Notes: generated from the sequence alone by a model not told the origin. Positions 12,761-25,495 are shown, counted from the first letter of the stretch. The stretch: DNA of 64,000 nucleotides from Onthophagus taurus (GCF_036711975.1 NC_091967.1:14818001-14882000), one strand, 5' to 3'. Numbers and translations: made by a program.

Positions 12761-15700
12761 ATGTGGACCTCAGTTGCTCCATGCGATGTTGAGGGTCCAG
12801 CTCCATCAGCAAGATCGAAACACAGCGCCACTGTAGTTGGAGATCATGTTTATTTGCTTGGAGGAAGAAATGGAAACCTTCCACTTAAAGACTTTTGGAA
12901 GTATAGTTTAGGTAAGTAATGTTTTAATCTTATTTATAGATAAAAATCAAAATTATTTAAAGGAAAATAAAAGTTTAAAGTTTCATTTACCGGCGCCTCC
13001 ACCGAAATTGGAGTTAGGTTTACAACTCTGTACTGGTACCTATCAATATTAAATAACGTTCGCACTCTATTGAGAGAGGGTCTCGTGCTGAAACGTGGTG
13101 ATTTAGGTGACAAAAGGTTCAATTCCCAATCGTACAATAGCTCTGGCTAGCCCTACTTTCCTGTAACGGATACAATCAGCCTGGGGCCCCCACAGTTAGT
13201 TATTAACGCCTTACAAGGGAAGGAACAGGGAAACGAACTTGCGCAAGCACATGTTCCTGTGGGTTCTTTTGGGAGATTTATCTATTGACGGTCCACTTAA
13301 TCTGATTGCATTTCGAACAGTTGTTGACATGTAACAAGCCTATCACTAAGGGATTTATTCTTTAGCCATGTTACAGGGGTTGTTAATAATACTCACTTAA
13401 GAGTGTTACAAGAACATCAAAACTAATAAATACCATTGATAGTTTCTAATAAAAACATCGAATTAAATTATTATGGTAATATTTTCTGGATAGATTAATA
13501 AAATACCCTCGATTAATAAATCCATTCATAAATTTTCATGTCCACGTTGAAATATTTCACGTGATTTTACGCTTTCATACAATAAAATGTAGCGTGAGGT
13601 CGTATATCAATCACGCTCTGGCGTGAAAGCAATTGATTTGACAATTTATAAATGAAGGGTTGAATTTGCTGACCAAATCAGTGTGACGCTGGCAGTGACA
13701 TAACACGACGACCCTTAATTCTCGGTTTTAGACCATATCAGCATTTCCCTCAATTTTCCATTTAAGCCTTTTATTTGAACTAACTGTAGGGGTCGTGATT
13801 GCATTATAGATATAGGTACTTGAATTTGAAATTTTTATACTTTCATTATTACTTTCGGACTTAGCCGTTTGTAGTAAAACTATAATTATTGTGCCGAGTC
13901 AGTTTAACTACCTTTTCTCGGCATTGCTTCGTGAACTAAACCTTACAATTAGAGCAAATTAATTTTCATGTGAATAAGTAGAAAATTGATTCGTCTTATT
14001 TGTTCAGTTTAATGCTTTTTTATAACTGCTAATTGAGGAGCAAAATCGTTGGAGCATACTCTGATAACCGGCAAAACCAAATCCTCTCAAAATTAACTCT
14101 AACTTAAATATTGCTCTCCACTTCACTATTTTGAGTACTGTAATTAAACAACATATTAATTAAAGAGTCAGTGATTAATATACCACGTTCCTTCTACGAT
14201 CACAATCTAATCAACCGCCATATTAATATCACCAATCTGCAAAGATAGTAACACTAGATAGACATCCAAAGTTGTCTGCACACGCAGTCAAGGTGAAAAT
14301 CAATTTAAAGAGATGGCTAATCAATTTGGATACATTTAGTGGTTGCATTAAATATCAATCAAATATCTTTTACAGTAAAATTATATATTAATAATTAATG
14401 ACACTAAGTATTAACATCATCACGAGAAGATTTTACACTTTTAGATCTATCGATTTATAAAGTTGTTCTATTTTTATTTAAATGAAGTAAAACGTAATAT
14501 CCCAAGTTTGACTTTGGAAGTCATCGAGGCTTTTCCACAAAACAATTAAGAACTCCCGCTGTGTTCCTTAACGGTTCCGACGTTTTAGGGCGTCAAGTGC
14601 AAGTACTTGCGGTGTTAAAGTGCTCAACAGGAAGTTGCACTATTTTATGCAAATAACGGCACGCCATCCCTTTGCACATCGTTTTAAAAGGGGGAGTTGT
14701 CACCACGCTCTCTGTATCTTTTCTCTTCACACGCATGCTTACAAAATGTTACGGTAACAGGTGTTGAACTGCTTTATAAGCAAATATCGTCCCTCGGCTT
14801 TGGATGCCTTGGATTAGGTGACATTAATCTTCTTGAATAATGTATGGGTTAAAGTTTGTTTTAATTATTTAGATACACCGTAAATCTTTAACTACAAAAT
14901 GATCTTTTAGTGCTTCTAATTAGTACTACTAGAAATGTTTTAATTATTTTATAAAATAAGTATGACCTGTAGAAACCAAGGGGAAAGACTGCCTTTTCTC
15001 ATTATGACGTCGAATCCTTGTTAAGTCTATTAGACGTCGTGCACTAACTTCATCTAACGCTTCCCTGGTGGACCAATTAGGGGGAAATGTCGAGTGATTG
15101 AATTTAATTTTCAGTAACTGGAAAATGGCAACAGCTTCATCCGAGTGGAGAAAAGCTTCCATGTCTCCAGGAGCACTCCGCCGTTGCGTACAAGGACAAC
15201 ATATACGTGTTTGGTGGTGAAGTGGGCTTTTCAGCCGGGACTGAAACGCCTCTATGGTGTTACGATGTAAAGAACAATAGCTGGAAGAAACTGCGACCTA
15301 GAAAAGGTACGTGTTCTCGACGCTCGCGATTCATTATCCTCTTTAAGCGGACTGTTAACGTTTTTATTTTGGAAGTGTTCCAAAAACTCATAAATTACCA
15401 AGTTTTTTGTCCACACTTAATCCAATTAAAGAATAATTAAGAACATTCAAAAAGATTAATGATTTAAGTTAATTTTAATACATTGTTTTATTTTTAATTT
15501 ATTGAGATTTATTTCAAGATAAATTATGTATTTGGAATCGCACATTTGTCACCCTATTTTCGTTCTGTCTAGGGGTAAATACACCAAAGGGAAGGAGAGG
15601 TCACAGCGCTTTGGTCCATAGGGGGACTATGCTAATTTATGGAGGCTATCAGGACCTGAAAGGTTCGTGTGGGGAGCTCTGGGCGTACTACTTCGGTAAG

Positions 15701-18275
15701 TACTTTTCATAAGTGCAGTATTTCACGTGTTTTACGTGCAGTATCTCTACTTCCATTTCGTGATATAAATGGCCTCATTTTCAATGAAAAATATCCAACA
15801 CGAAAGATATTAATGATTCATGTCATGCCGGTTTAACGTTGATAGAATAATGATAATCTTAGAACTTAAAGTTATAACATAAATATATATATCTGTGTAT
15901 ATAAAATGAGTAGTTGTATGTGGACGATTACATGCGTAGGTTTTTTAAAAGTGTATTAATGCAGACCGAGTTATTGATCATGTACCAACCCTCCCTAGAC
16001 TAAAAGCATGCATTTAAAAGCATGTATTTTAATGACGAGAATTTCAAGAGATTGTCCCTGTTTGATAATGTGTTTGAAATTCAATTGCAATCTTAGTTTG
16101 CATGTATTTACACATTATTAACTTTAACCTTTACGGTGCTTTTTAGATTCCTTGTATAACGAATTTTTACTATTTCTGTTTAGCAACTGAATCGTGGCAT
16201 TTAGTAAGTAGATCGAAGACAAAACCGACAGGTGAAGGATATCCGCCTCCTCGACATAAACATTCCGCCGTAATACATGAAGATGCCATGTGGATATATG
16301 GTGGTATGACGGATTTGCAAGAGAGGGGTGACTTGTGGCGTTGGGACGTTACAACCGGAGCGTGGTCCACGTATAGATCAAAAATCAACCCAGGACCTCT
16401 CCATAGCCACGCAGCCTGCAAACTGCCTACGGGGATGGTGATATTTGGGGGAGAAAGAGAGGGTCACGCTACGAACGACGTCTGGAAGTTTAACTTCAGT
16501 AAGTAGACTGGATGCGCTTTGGGGATCGTAAAAATTGCCATTGGGGGGAGCTTTTTCACGAAGTGATGAAAGCGAGGTGGAGTGTTATTCTGAAATTGAT
16601 AAGATGGGGAGGCTTTTGATAGATGTCAGCTTTACTTTTCGTGAAAAAATATTTTCTTCTTGTTTTCTCATTTTATATTCAAACTTATCGGTAATCTAAA
16701 GTCAATATTTTTTTGTTGTCATCCCTTTATCTAGGATATTGTTAATCGTTTTCTTCATTTTTAGCAACTGAATTATGGGAAAAAATTCATATACATGGCA
16801 TGAAACCGCAACCAAGGGCCGAAGCGGTTGCATTTATAGTCTCAGAGTTATTATTAAAAGACCATTCTGTAGCTTCCCTAGAAAATAAAGCAAATCGAAC
16901 TCGATTGAGGACTTGTAGTTCGGTTGATAGAGGTCATAGACACTCGTCCTATTTTCCAAGTAACAAAGTTAAACCACAAGAACAAACGTTTGTGTTCAAT
17001 CCATCTCATAGTAATTACATCGATGGTAGTGAGTTGAATGAAAATGCTAGATCGTCTTCTAAAAATAGTTTTCTACAAGAAATAAGTAAATTATCTCAAA
17101 TAAACTTAACAAAAATTAATAATAAATGTAGCTATACAGTATTAACAGGGAAACATACAGATAGTACTGAAAGTCTTTTAAAGCAGACGATTTCTCCTCA
17201 AGTAGATTATGAAGAGTATGAATTATCGACACCCACGAGAGGGACGATGATAAAATCTAAATCTGCTTACGTTATAAAGAAAAAATTTAGCAACGATGTG
17301 TGCCCGGAGAAAGAAAATATTCCAAAGAAAAGAGTGGAGTTTGATAATAGAACAATAAAAATTCCTCGTGATCCGATATCTGTGCCAAATTTTAATGTTT
17401 TAACCCTTCCAACTCCTGTTTTAACGCCTGTCGAAGCTACCAAATTAGTTTATTTGGATAACGAGGAAAACGAGGATCATTATCATTACGATGATGAATT
17501 TGCTATTCCATATAATAATATAACTCAAGTAAAACCAAACGAATTGAAGGAATTAAAATCGACAATTAAAAGAGGAGATAGTTATAACTCACATTTAGCT
17601 TACGCCGATAATCCTCTTTACCAACACATGGTTAACTCAAACTCAATTAAATTTGCAAATTATGCTGTACCTGAAACGTTTGATGAAAGTGTATCATCTA
17701 CATCGGATTATTACAGTTTAGAAACCGTTAATAGATTATCTTCAGCGAGTAATTACAGCATGAAGACGAATAATACACTCGATGATAAATCAAAAAGAAG
17801 CACTATAAATTCAGAAAATTCCTTTGGTTTTAGTAATCCTAACTATTTAGGTCCAGATATTAAAAACAACCGTGAGAAGGAAAAATCCCAATACAGTATT
17901 AAAAAATTATCCGAAGATGATGGCAGTCAACATCTTTCAGAAACAGAAGACGTCGTGGAACTTCAAGAATACTACGGTGGAATAACTAAAAGCACGAAAG
18001 TTATTTATAGAAGCGTTAGTAAAAATCGCTTGCAAAAATCGTTTTCTGCCGAAAGTAGAAGCTTACGTTTAAAAGGTGGAAAGTGCAGAGCGAGTAGCGC
18101 AAGCAGAGCAGAAAGAACAAAAGTAAAAAGTGAAGATTTAAAATCCCCAGTAGAAAACACTTTAAATAATGACATAAGCGTACCGTTTTACGTGTTCATT
18201 TTCGGTGGAAAAGAACATGGCCAGGTAACAGTATTTCAGCGACCCATATCTATATGGAAACTGAAAATGCTATGA
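12761..18275 (+). CDS. Kelch-repeat protein with a long insert in the last blade (5 coding exons, 763 aa)
   Basis: Kelch beta-propeller protein, probably a scaffold or binding protein; partner unknown. Coding exons: 12761-12911, 15115-15306, 15573-15695, 16184-16498, 16765-18275. They total 2292 bases (763 codons plus TGA), with phase-1 GT-AG junctions throughout. Five complete kelch blades are visible: HSATVVGDHVYLLGGRN, HSAVAYKDNIYVFGGE, HSALVHRGTMLIYGGYQ, HSAVIHEDAMWIYGGMTD and HAACKLPTGMVIFGGERE. Each has the double glycine and a following Trp/Tyr strand. A sixth blade starts (RAEAVAFIVSELLL, about 278-291), is broken by about 440 Ser/Asn/Lys/Glu-rich residues, and resumes at 733-763 as FYVFIFGGKEHGQ followed by IWKLKML. 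There is no BTB, BACK, F-box or membrane segment. I do not recognise a named orthologue. Intron 1 is 2.2 kb, the others are smaller. Confidence 0.88.
12912..15114 (+). other. Kelch gene intron 1
   Basis: 2.2-kb intron between GTAAGT and TTTTCAG. Its left part (about 12980-13330) is clearly less AT-rich than the rest and may be an inserted element, but I found no terminal repeats or protein similarity. The remainder shows nothing recognisable. Confidence 0.5.
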
Positions 18276-19706
18276 ATTTGTCAAAAGTAATTTAATTAGT
18301 AGTCCGTCTAGATAACTTGTGCCAAAGTAACTTTTACAGGACCCAAAAGAAATAGTCACACCATCGTCGTATATATCGTAGATGGTAGTCTAGGTTTGGT
18401 AATTTTCTATGTAACTGTAGAATTTGTAAACAGACAAACAAAATAAGCGAGCCTAGAGTCAATTATATCGAAAACATGTTTTAGAAGTATTCAAACGTAG
18501 ACTCCAAAATTTTAATAAAAGAAAATGTAAATGAAACGTTTTAGTATCTCATTTTTAAGTAATTTTTAGAATTTTCCAATGAGCAACGTGAACGTAAATC
18601 GATTCCTTCCTTCTTTCTAAATTTGACATAAAACTAAATTTGTAGAGTCAGTTTTTCTGAGCTTGTAAAAAAATGAACGTGAGAGTAAAATGCATATAGT
18701 TTTGTAACAATGTTAAATCTGATATATTTACAACATTATTTTTACGCTATTAGTTGTGCGGATATTTATTGGTAGCCTTTAAATATCTTTTAAAAATGTA
18801 TTCTTAATGTATATTTCTAAGCAACTTTAAAAATTGGGTTTTGCTCAAATTTTAGTATGATAATTGCCAAATTTCAAAACATTCTATTTTTAATCATATT
18901 ATTACATAAAGCAATTACGAAAAAATAATGAGTGATTCTAAATTACAGGTACAAAAGCTAATTCAAGAAATTAAAGCAGTTATGAATATGGAGTTTTTTT
19001 TTGAAAATTCATAAACATCCCTAAATTTATGCATTATCATCGCAAGTAAAATTGCAGCGTTTATACTTGTAATTCATAATCACCTTGTAATAACGGTACT
19101 TTAAAAGGTATGGTAACAGTATTTAAAGAAAAACTACTTTAAGCTATAATTAAATATTTTAAAATATTCGTTGCATTACCATAATAAAAAATGTAACCAT
19201 TCAAAAGGTTAGTGATATCAAAACCGCAGTAAATTTATTTAAAAATAACCACATATTATTATTGGTAGTTTTTTTTCGAGGGAACAACGTCGTTTGAAAA
19301 TGAATAACTATTCGTCAGATATTAAATTCGTCCATACGCATAGATGTTAATGGAAAAATAAAACAAAATCAAAGTGGTAAATGTGCGATAATTCGCTTAA
19401 ATAAAAAAAAACATTAAAAATGAATTACAAGAAAATTGTTCATTTTTTAAAAAGAGTGTTTCTAGTTTTGTAACTTACAACGTTTTTGCAATTCGTTACT
19501 TATGTACCTTTTGTAGATGTAGTGCAATATAATTTGTAAGCTTGATACATATCTTAGAATTTTACTTTACCGTGATGTATTAGTTTTAATGATGTAGTGG
19601 TAATAATTAAAAACCGATGTTTGAAACAGAATTGTACTCGTTAAACAACGATTGAGAGTTATCTTTTTTAACGCCAACTGAGAAATTTGAAATTTTAAAA
19701 TCAACA

Positions 19707-20520
19707 CTTTTAAATTTGAAAGGATAAATAGAAAAAGAACGACTCAATCTTTGGTAATCCATACGACGTTTTCCATTAGTTAATAAGGATCTATTGATAT
19801 CAGTAAGTTACAAATTTATGAACTAATATAGTATTATTATAATTTATAAGATAATATCATTAAGTAATTAAGTGGTTTTGTTTGTTTTTTAATATGTTAC
19901 GTTTATGTCTAGTAATGTGATTTGTTATTTCATTTTTTTATCTTATGTTAAATTATTTGTAGAGGCCTATATTATTTTGTTTTATTTATTAATACATGTT
20001 GTGGAAAAATAAAAGTTATGAAAACAATTTTAAATGATTTAATTCACCCATTTGTATTTTCGATGATTCGAATATCCTCATGTTCACAAAGCTTAGTCTA
20101 AGTATAGACTAAGCTTTGTGAACTTTTAGATTTGAAAGGATAAATAGAAAAAGAACGACTCAATCTTTGGTAATCCATACGACGTTTTCCATTAGTTAAT
20201 AAGGATCTATTGATATCAGTAAGTTACAAATTTATGAACTAATATAGTATTATTATAATTTATAAGATAATATCATTAAGTAATTAAGTGGTTTTGTTTG
20301 TATTTTAATATGTTACGTTTATGTCTAGTAATGTGATTTGTTATTTCATTTTTTTATCTTATGTTAAATTATTTGTAGAGGCCTATATTATTTTGTTTTA
20401 TTTATTAATACATGTTGTGGAAAAATAAAAGTTATGAAAACAATTTTAAATGATTTAATTCAACCATTTGTACTTTCGATGATTCGAATATCCTCATGTT
20501 CACAAAGCTTAGTCTATACT
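19707..20520. repeat. 416-bp tandem duplication (two copies)
   Basis: The segment starting near 19707 (CTTTTAAATTTGAAAGGATA) is repeated at an offset of exactly 416 bases from about 20123 to about 20516, with only a few substitutions (for example GTTTTTTAATATG against GTATTTTAATATG, and CACCCATTTGTATTTTCG against CAACCATTTGTACTTTCG). Both copies end in TTCACAAAGCTTAGTCTA. The near identity means a recent event, or an assembly duplicate. Confidence 0.9.
20082..20123. repeat. Perfect 19-bp hairpin at the duplication junction
   Basis: The left arm GTTCACAAAGCTTAGTCTA (20082-20100) and the right arm TAGACTAAGCTTTGTGAAC (20105-20123) are exact reverse complements around a 4-base loop. It sits precisely where copy one of the 416-bp repeat meets copy two; the end of copy two has the left arm only. 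Confidence 0.9.
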
Positions 20521-21039
20521 TAATCCATTTACTATTCTTACTTTGACTACGCTTAGTACCAATCTTTCTGCAGTAATATCTTTAGGTGTAGTTCAAACTT
20601 GTTTTCAATAAGTTTTAAGGCTAACTGATGAATATAACATCTGAGGCACTAACAGTCCAAAAATTATTAAGTATTATTATTTGCCATTATTAAACTTTGT
20701 CTTTGTATTTTAGTTGTAATCAGAATTTGATCATTTCGACATCTCATCGGCGTTGGAGTTTTAATCCGGATTTGCTTACTCACAACATTTGCTTTTTCTT
20801 TCCTAATTTGGTGGGTTTAGCAGAAACCTTTGTAGTTGATAAATGTGTATTATTATTTCACTTAATAGATGGCTCAAACCTTAGGTACTGCAATATAATT
20901 GTTTATAATATTTCTGTTTGTGATATTTATTTCAAAATATACCCTTACGACCCTCAGCAAGGGAATTACTCATATCATCAATTTAATTTTTATGACAACC
21001 TAAGTTGAGGAAATAGAATAATTCACAACGAATGTCGTG
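20521..21039. other. Intergenic DNA
   Basis: No supported feature. An open frame of about 100 codons at 20697-21008 has no recognisable domain and lacks gene context; I do not call it. Confidence 0.3.
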
Positions 21040-21510
21040 ACGACGCAGATGAAACTCAAAAACGGCAAGTCACCAGGTCCTGGCAATATGTCCAATGAGT
21101 TGCAGGGAGAGGAAGCGGGGTGACAGCTTTTCTATTCAACATCTTAATGGACGGGATCATATAACAAAAGTAAGGTAAATACAAGATGGTAATTATGTGA
21201 CACGCGGTCGACGCAACATCGATTGCAGACACAGAGGATGCACTACAATGGGTATGATAGGGTTTTGGAATACAGACAGATGTAAAATAAGAACCGCGCA
21301 GATATAAACTAGAAGTGAACGGCCACATTGTAAAGCAACTAAGATGGTGGGTACCAACGAGATGGTGATTTTGAAAACAGTCACTGGAAACACACTGTGG
21401 AATCAAATAAGAAGCAAGGAAATTCAGGAATAATGTAAAACATAAAATGTGGTAAGCTAGATGTAAGTACGCAGTAGACTCTGGAATTAGCACGTTTCAC
21501 AAACGGAAAG
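21040..21510 (+). mobile_element. Decayed LINE reverse-transcriptase fragment
   Basis: Plus-strand blocks in order: MKLKNGKSPGPGN (the K-NGKxPGPD block at the start of reverse transcriptase), FLFNILMDGII (LLFNIxxDxII block), ADTEDALQW (the stretch after the YADD block), and VNGHIVKQ followed by shifted remains of the KYLGVDI region. Stops and frameshifts interrupt each step. Much of the domain is deleted between the first and second blocks. It is a non-functional remnant. Confidence 0.65.
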
Positions 21511-24500
21511 GAGTAGGCTTCCAAGGATTGCCAGAGATTGCAAAGAAAACGTTCTCAACTCCTATGATTTTAGTGACCAACTGTAGTTTCCAAACCATAT
21601 TTTCAGAAAATTTTGGGTGCAATATCACGATTGATTATTTGTGTGAAATGTTGCGAAGTCCGCAATACCGAGCTGACACTACCTTTTTTGGCACTATTTT
21701 CTATGATTTTCAAACCCCCAAAAACCACAGCTTTAGCTTGGGCATTTCTAATACTCGGATAACGAATGCACTACATTGTCCAGAATCAGCTGGGTTTAAT
21801 TTTTGTATCAGTTGGACTGTGTAAACTTTGCTCTACAAGTTTAAGTTCTTGTAAATTAAAACCGTAAAAGCTGGTTTAATTCCGATATTCAACACGCATA
21901 CGGGTTGCAAAAGCTATGACTTGAAGAGTTTTCAGAAAAGTTACCACTGTCGAAAAGTGGCGTAACAATGGCGCTTTTTATTCCTTCGATGTGGCCATTT
22001 CCTATCCGATTTCCTCGACAAAGCTAAGTTTTGAACCTAGACCTTTCTTAATCTGAGATTTTGACCACAACACCTGATGGCACAATGCATTTAAAAACGT
22101 CACAGAGAGAACTTAAAATTCTTTAGTTTAAACTGTTTTTCATGTATGAGACAAATAGCAGAAATAAATAGAAGAGGTTATGCGCAAAGTTAATATAACA
22201 AAATTGGGGTGAGGAAAAAAAATCAAAATTCTAGGCGTTTATTTTATATATTTTAGGCATACACAGTTATGTCTCAAGAATTAGCCAAACTGGAATTCCA
22301 CATTACTGGAACGATTCTAACGAACAGGAATGAATTGCTCAGTGAAATAAAGAGACAAAATTTGTAGATTAAATGAAGTTATGAAATTTGAAGTCGTTAT
22401 AGTTTGTTTTTGCCAGCTTTACGTAAATAGCTACTTTAAATAATCCTTGGTAATAAAAACAATAAAAAATAATAATCGAATAAATCAATATGTTGAATAG
22501 ATTATTTAATTTAGATTAGTATTTAATGGACCCATACTTTATTAAAGGTGTATTAACAAAACAACTCATCCTTTCGAATGAGATTTCTGAAGTTCTATTG
22601 TCTTTAAAGTACAAAGGATGTGAGTTACCGTTTGGCAGCTTAAGATCAAACCCTCATTTTCTATTGTTTTCTAACGAAGGAGACAATCTTAAAGAGCTTT
22701 AAAGCTCCATTAGATTTCTATTTAAAATAATCATAAAGGGATTTTCGAATATTAATCAAATTTAATAATCTTCCCAATAACATTATTTTACAAACTTTAT
22801 GGACTAAAAAAAAAGAAAAATGGGTTTTGCATAACGATATGTTTCTCCTGAGACAGGTAATGGTCATAAATCACACAATTCGACTATTAGTGGGTGATAG
22901 ATGGCTGGTGTACGAAGTTCAAAGTTCTAATTAATGGGTGTAAAAAGTGGAAATTGGTTTTATGAACTTTATACGTAGGCGAAGAAAAGTTTACGCGTTA
23001 TAAACCGTAGGAAATTAGTGGTACGTGTCAATAAATTTAATGCGTACACTTACCACACCTATATTTGCCTGTCAGTGTATAGGAACGAAGCTGTTAAATG
23101 TTGGTGGTCGTTTATTACGAATATAAATTGTGCCCAACAGCATAATGTCGCAAATATGAGATTATACATACATGACGTGGGTGCAGATTACGCTAATATT
23201 AACGTTGTTAAAGACGTGTCAGCTCTATAAACGAGTTTTGCAGATGTCCACCGGGAAATTGCAGCTTTATCAAGCTTTATAACAACGTTATGATAACTTA
23301 TAGGCGACGTTTAGCATTTTCTACATAGTTTGTGCTTGATTAAAATTCTCTAATTATATTATAATAAAATGTTATTATAAAGCAAAATATTTCGATTAAT
23401 CTTCGTTGCATGCAACCTGGTAGTTTTAAAAGCAACAGATGCAGTAAAAGAAGCTTACTCGTTTTAGCGCATCCACTTACCACTGACATAAAAATAGCAC
23501 GCGTCGCGAAAGATGTCACGTTCTTTATAAATCTCCGCGAGATGGTTTAAATTTCGTAGACTCCAGAAAATTCCAAAATCAAACTCGTGTGAAACATATT
23601 TTACGTATGTATTGCTAGGTCGGTTATTTCACAAACGCGACGTGTCATTTCGCGAAAGCAATTTTACCTCGAAGTTATATTATAGTCGCCGAAACATTTA
23701 CCTCAATAAATATTGTAGAACTTATAATGCAACTACAGAAAGCCAATGTTAACAAAACATGAAACGCGAATTTGCACTTCAAACATTCAATTATAACCAT
23801 CGTGGAGTTCTAAATTGCGTTAATATTTTGTTTGTATATAAATTGCATGTTTATAAATTGTACAATTATACATAATTTTGATTAAAATCATTGTCGAATG
23901 CAAGAATTTCTAGGAAATCAACAATTACATCTAATAAATTATTATGATTGAAAAGATCGTTAAAACATTTCTTGGTAAAATTTATACTCACCCAAGTATT
24001 AAATCACAAATGTGTACTTAAAACTTACAGTGTAGGTGGAATAGCTATATCATTACCTGAAATCTAAATCAAGACTTGGAGCATTAAGTTATAAATTATT
24101 TACTTGTTCTTATTTATACTAGAATATTCTACAATTAAACTTAAAAAAACGTTGTGTCCGCTTTTAACTAAATAAAATCGTTACTCAAGGGATTTAATTT
24201 TTTTAACCCCACCTGGGTGACGTAAATTCAATTAAAACGGAGAACAATAGATTTTCCGGTGAGAAATACCTGCCTTGAAAACGAACCCCTGTGCTGAAGG
24301 AAGTGGTGATGACAGCAGATTTTGGCCATGCATTTATAAGATCCTCGAATCCAGCTTCTTGGATTTTATGAATGTTTCAACTTAGTAATTAGGATTTATT
24401 AACAATGAAATTAGTTTAAATTTAGCTTTGAAAGTGTTTTATTGATCCGCTTTTATATCTCAACGTTTGATATAAAGATACTTGTATTTTTTATATATCT

Positions 24501-24631
24501 GGTTTAAGATCTACTTTACTTGATATTTATCCTATCGAAATAAATATTTTTTAATTATAACTTAAGTATCTTAAGTAGTATCCCCTTTAGAATCATATCT
24601 AATCTAACGAAATAAATTTCGAAATCAACAA
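21511..24631. other. Intergenic DNA
   Basis: About 3 kb, mostly AT-rich, with no exon, RNA gene or mobile element that I can support. A 98-codon open frame at 21528-21824 directly after the LINE remnant has no recognised similarity. Confidence 0.3.
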
Positions 24632-24638
24632 TATAAAA
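24632..24638 (+). promoter_or_regulatory. TATA box of the serine protease gene
   Basis: TATAAAA lies 46 bases before the protease ATG. A TTAGTTCAT stretch some 25-30 bases downstream would serve as the start region, giving a very short 5' UTR, as is common for highly expressed secreted insect proteases. This is inference from spacing. Confidence 0.6.
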
Positions 24639-24677
24639 CCAAACGCTTATTGTGGTTTAGTTCATAAACAATTCATT

Positions 24678-25495
24678 ATGATCAAATTATTAATCCTTCT
24701 TGGTCTTAGTACTGTTGCTTTTGGAGGTAAGATGACCAGCAAGAATTTATATAGAAATTAATTTAATTAATTTAGCATCATTACGTGGATATAATGAAAG
24801 AATCAGTAATGGTCACGCAACGGATATACGAGGGGCGAAATTTTATGCATTTTTCAATTGTGGTGGAATTCTTTGTGGGGCAACACTGGTAACAACAAAT
24901 CGTTTAATAACAGCTGCGCATTGTGTGCGTGAGTGCAGAGCTGAAAATCTTGTTATTTCCGTTGGTATGAATTCTAGAGCTGAAATAGATAATGGCTCGG
25001 CAGACCAGTACCGTGCGACAGCAGTTCATATGCATCCCAGTGAAACTGAAACAAGCGGACTTAACTATGATATTGCGGTTATTTATTTGGATGGAGATGT
25101 AAGAGTAACGGAAACGGTTGAACCGATATCTTATGCATTAAGTCCAGCACCTTTAAATGATTACGTGACATGTTTTGGTTACGGGGGTACTGAAACAGGA
25201 CAAGGAGCTGACGTATTGCAACGATCTTACTTTTTAACTAAACGTTATGAAGGGAATAAATTGATTACTAATGCTGAACAAACCAGTGTTCGACCGGTAT
25301 GTTAAATAATTAAATTTGAAAAAAAATAATGGTTTTGATTTATAGGGAGATTCTGGTGGTCCATGTACTTATAATAACCAATTAACTGGAGTAATTTCTG
25401 CTATGATTTCTGTTGGCGATGAAGTCGTCGAAAATATATTAGTAAACACGGGCACAGATGAAATTTTAGCATTCTTACGTTCTCATGGTTTGTAG
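24678..25495 (+). CDS. Secreted chymotrypsin-fold serine protease (3 exons, 239 aa)
   Basis: S1-family protease, probably secreted. Exons: 24678-24726, 24776-25296, 25346-25495 (720 bases, 239 codons plus TAG). Exon 1 encodes a signal peptide (MIKLLILLGLSTVAFGA). A short propeptide ends at Arg25, and the mature start is ISNG instead of the usual IVGG. The catalytic triad is complete: His65 in TAAHC, Asp115 in NYDIAVIYL and Ser193 in GDSGGP, with Asp192 available to pair with Ile26 after activation. Cys50-Cys66 and the Cys before FGYGG with Cys197 fit two standard disulfides. The cysteines at chymotrypsin positions 168/182 and 191/220 are absent, while Cys45 and Cys70 are extra. No clip domain. 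Length is typical of insect digestive-type proteases. Substrate preference cannot be read with confidence because the pocket loop is altered. Confidence 0.9.

Larger units (their letters stand above)
18276..20520 (+). other. 3' flank and likely 3' UTR of the kelch gene
   Basis: AT-rich non-coding DNA after the kelch stop. Possible poly(A) signals AATAAA occur at 18514-18519, 20008-20013 and 20424-20429. The last two are the same site in the two copies of a tandem duplication. Which one is used cannot be decided from sequence. Confidence 0.4.

Noticed and set aside
20697-21008. 103-codon open frame beginning MSLYFSC
   Set aside because: No signal of coding beyond length; adjacent to a LINE remnant and lacking any known domain.
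21056-21493. 145-codon minus-strand open frame
   Set aside because: It overlaps the plus-strand LINE reverse-transcriptase blocks and has no domain of its own; it is a shadow.
24718-24775. Reading the protease as starting in the second exon
   Set aside because: Exon 1 supplies a good signal peptide after a TATA box, and the GTAAGA/TTTAG intron joins in frame.
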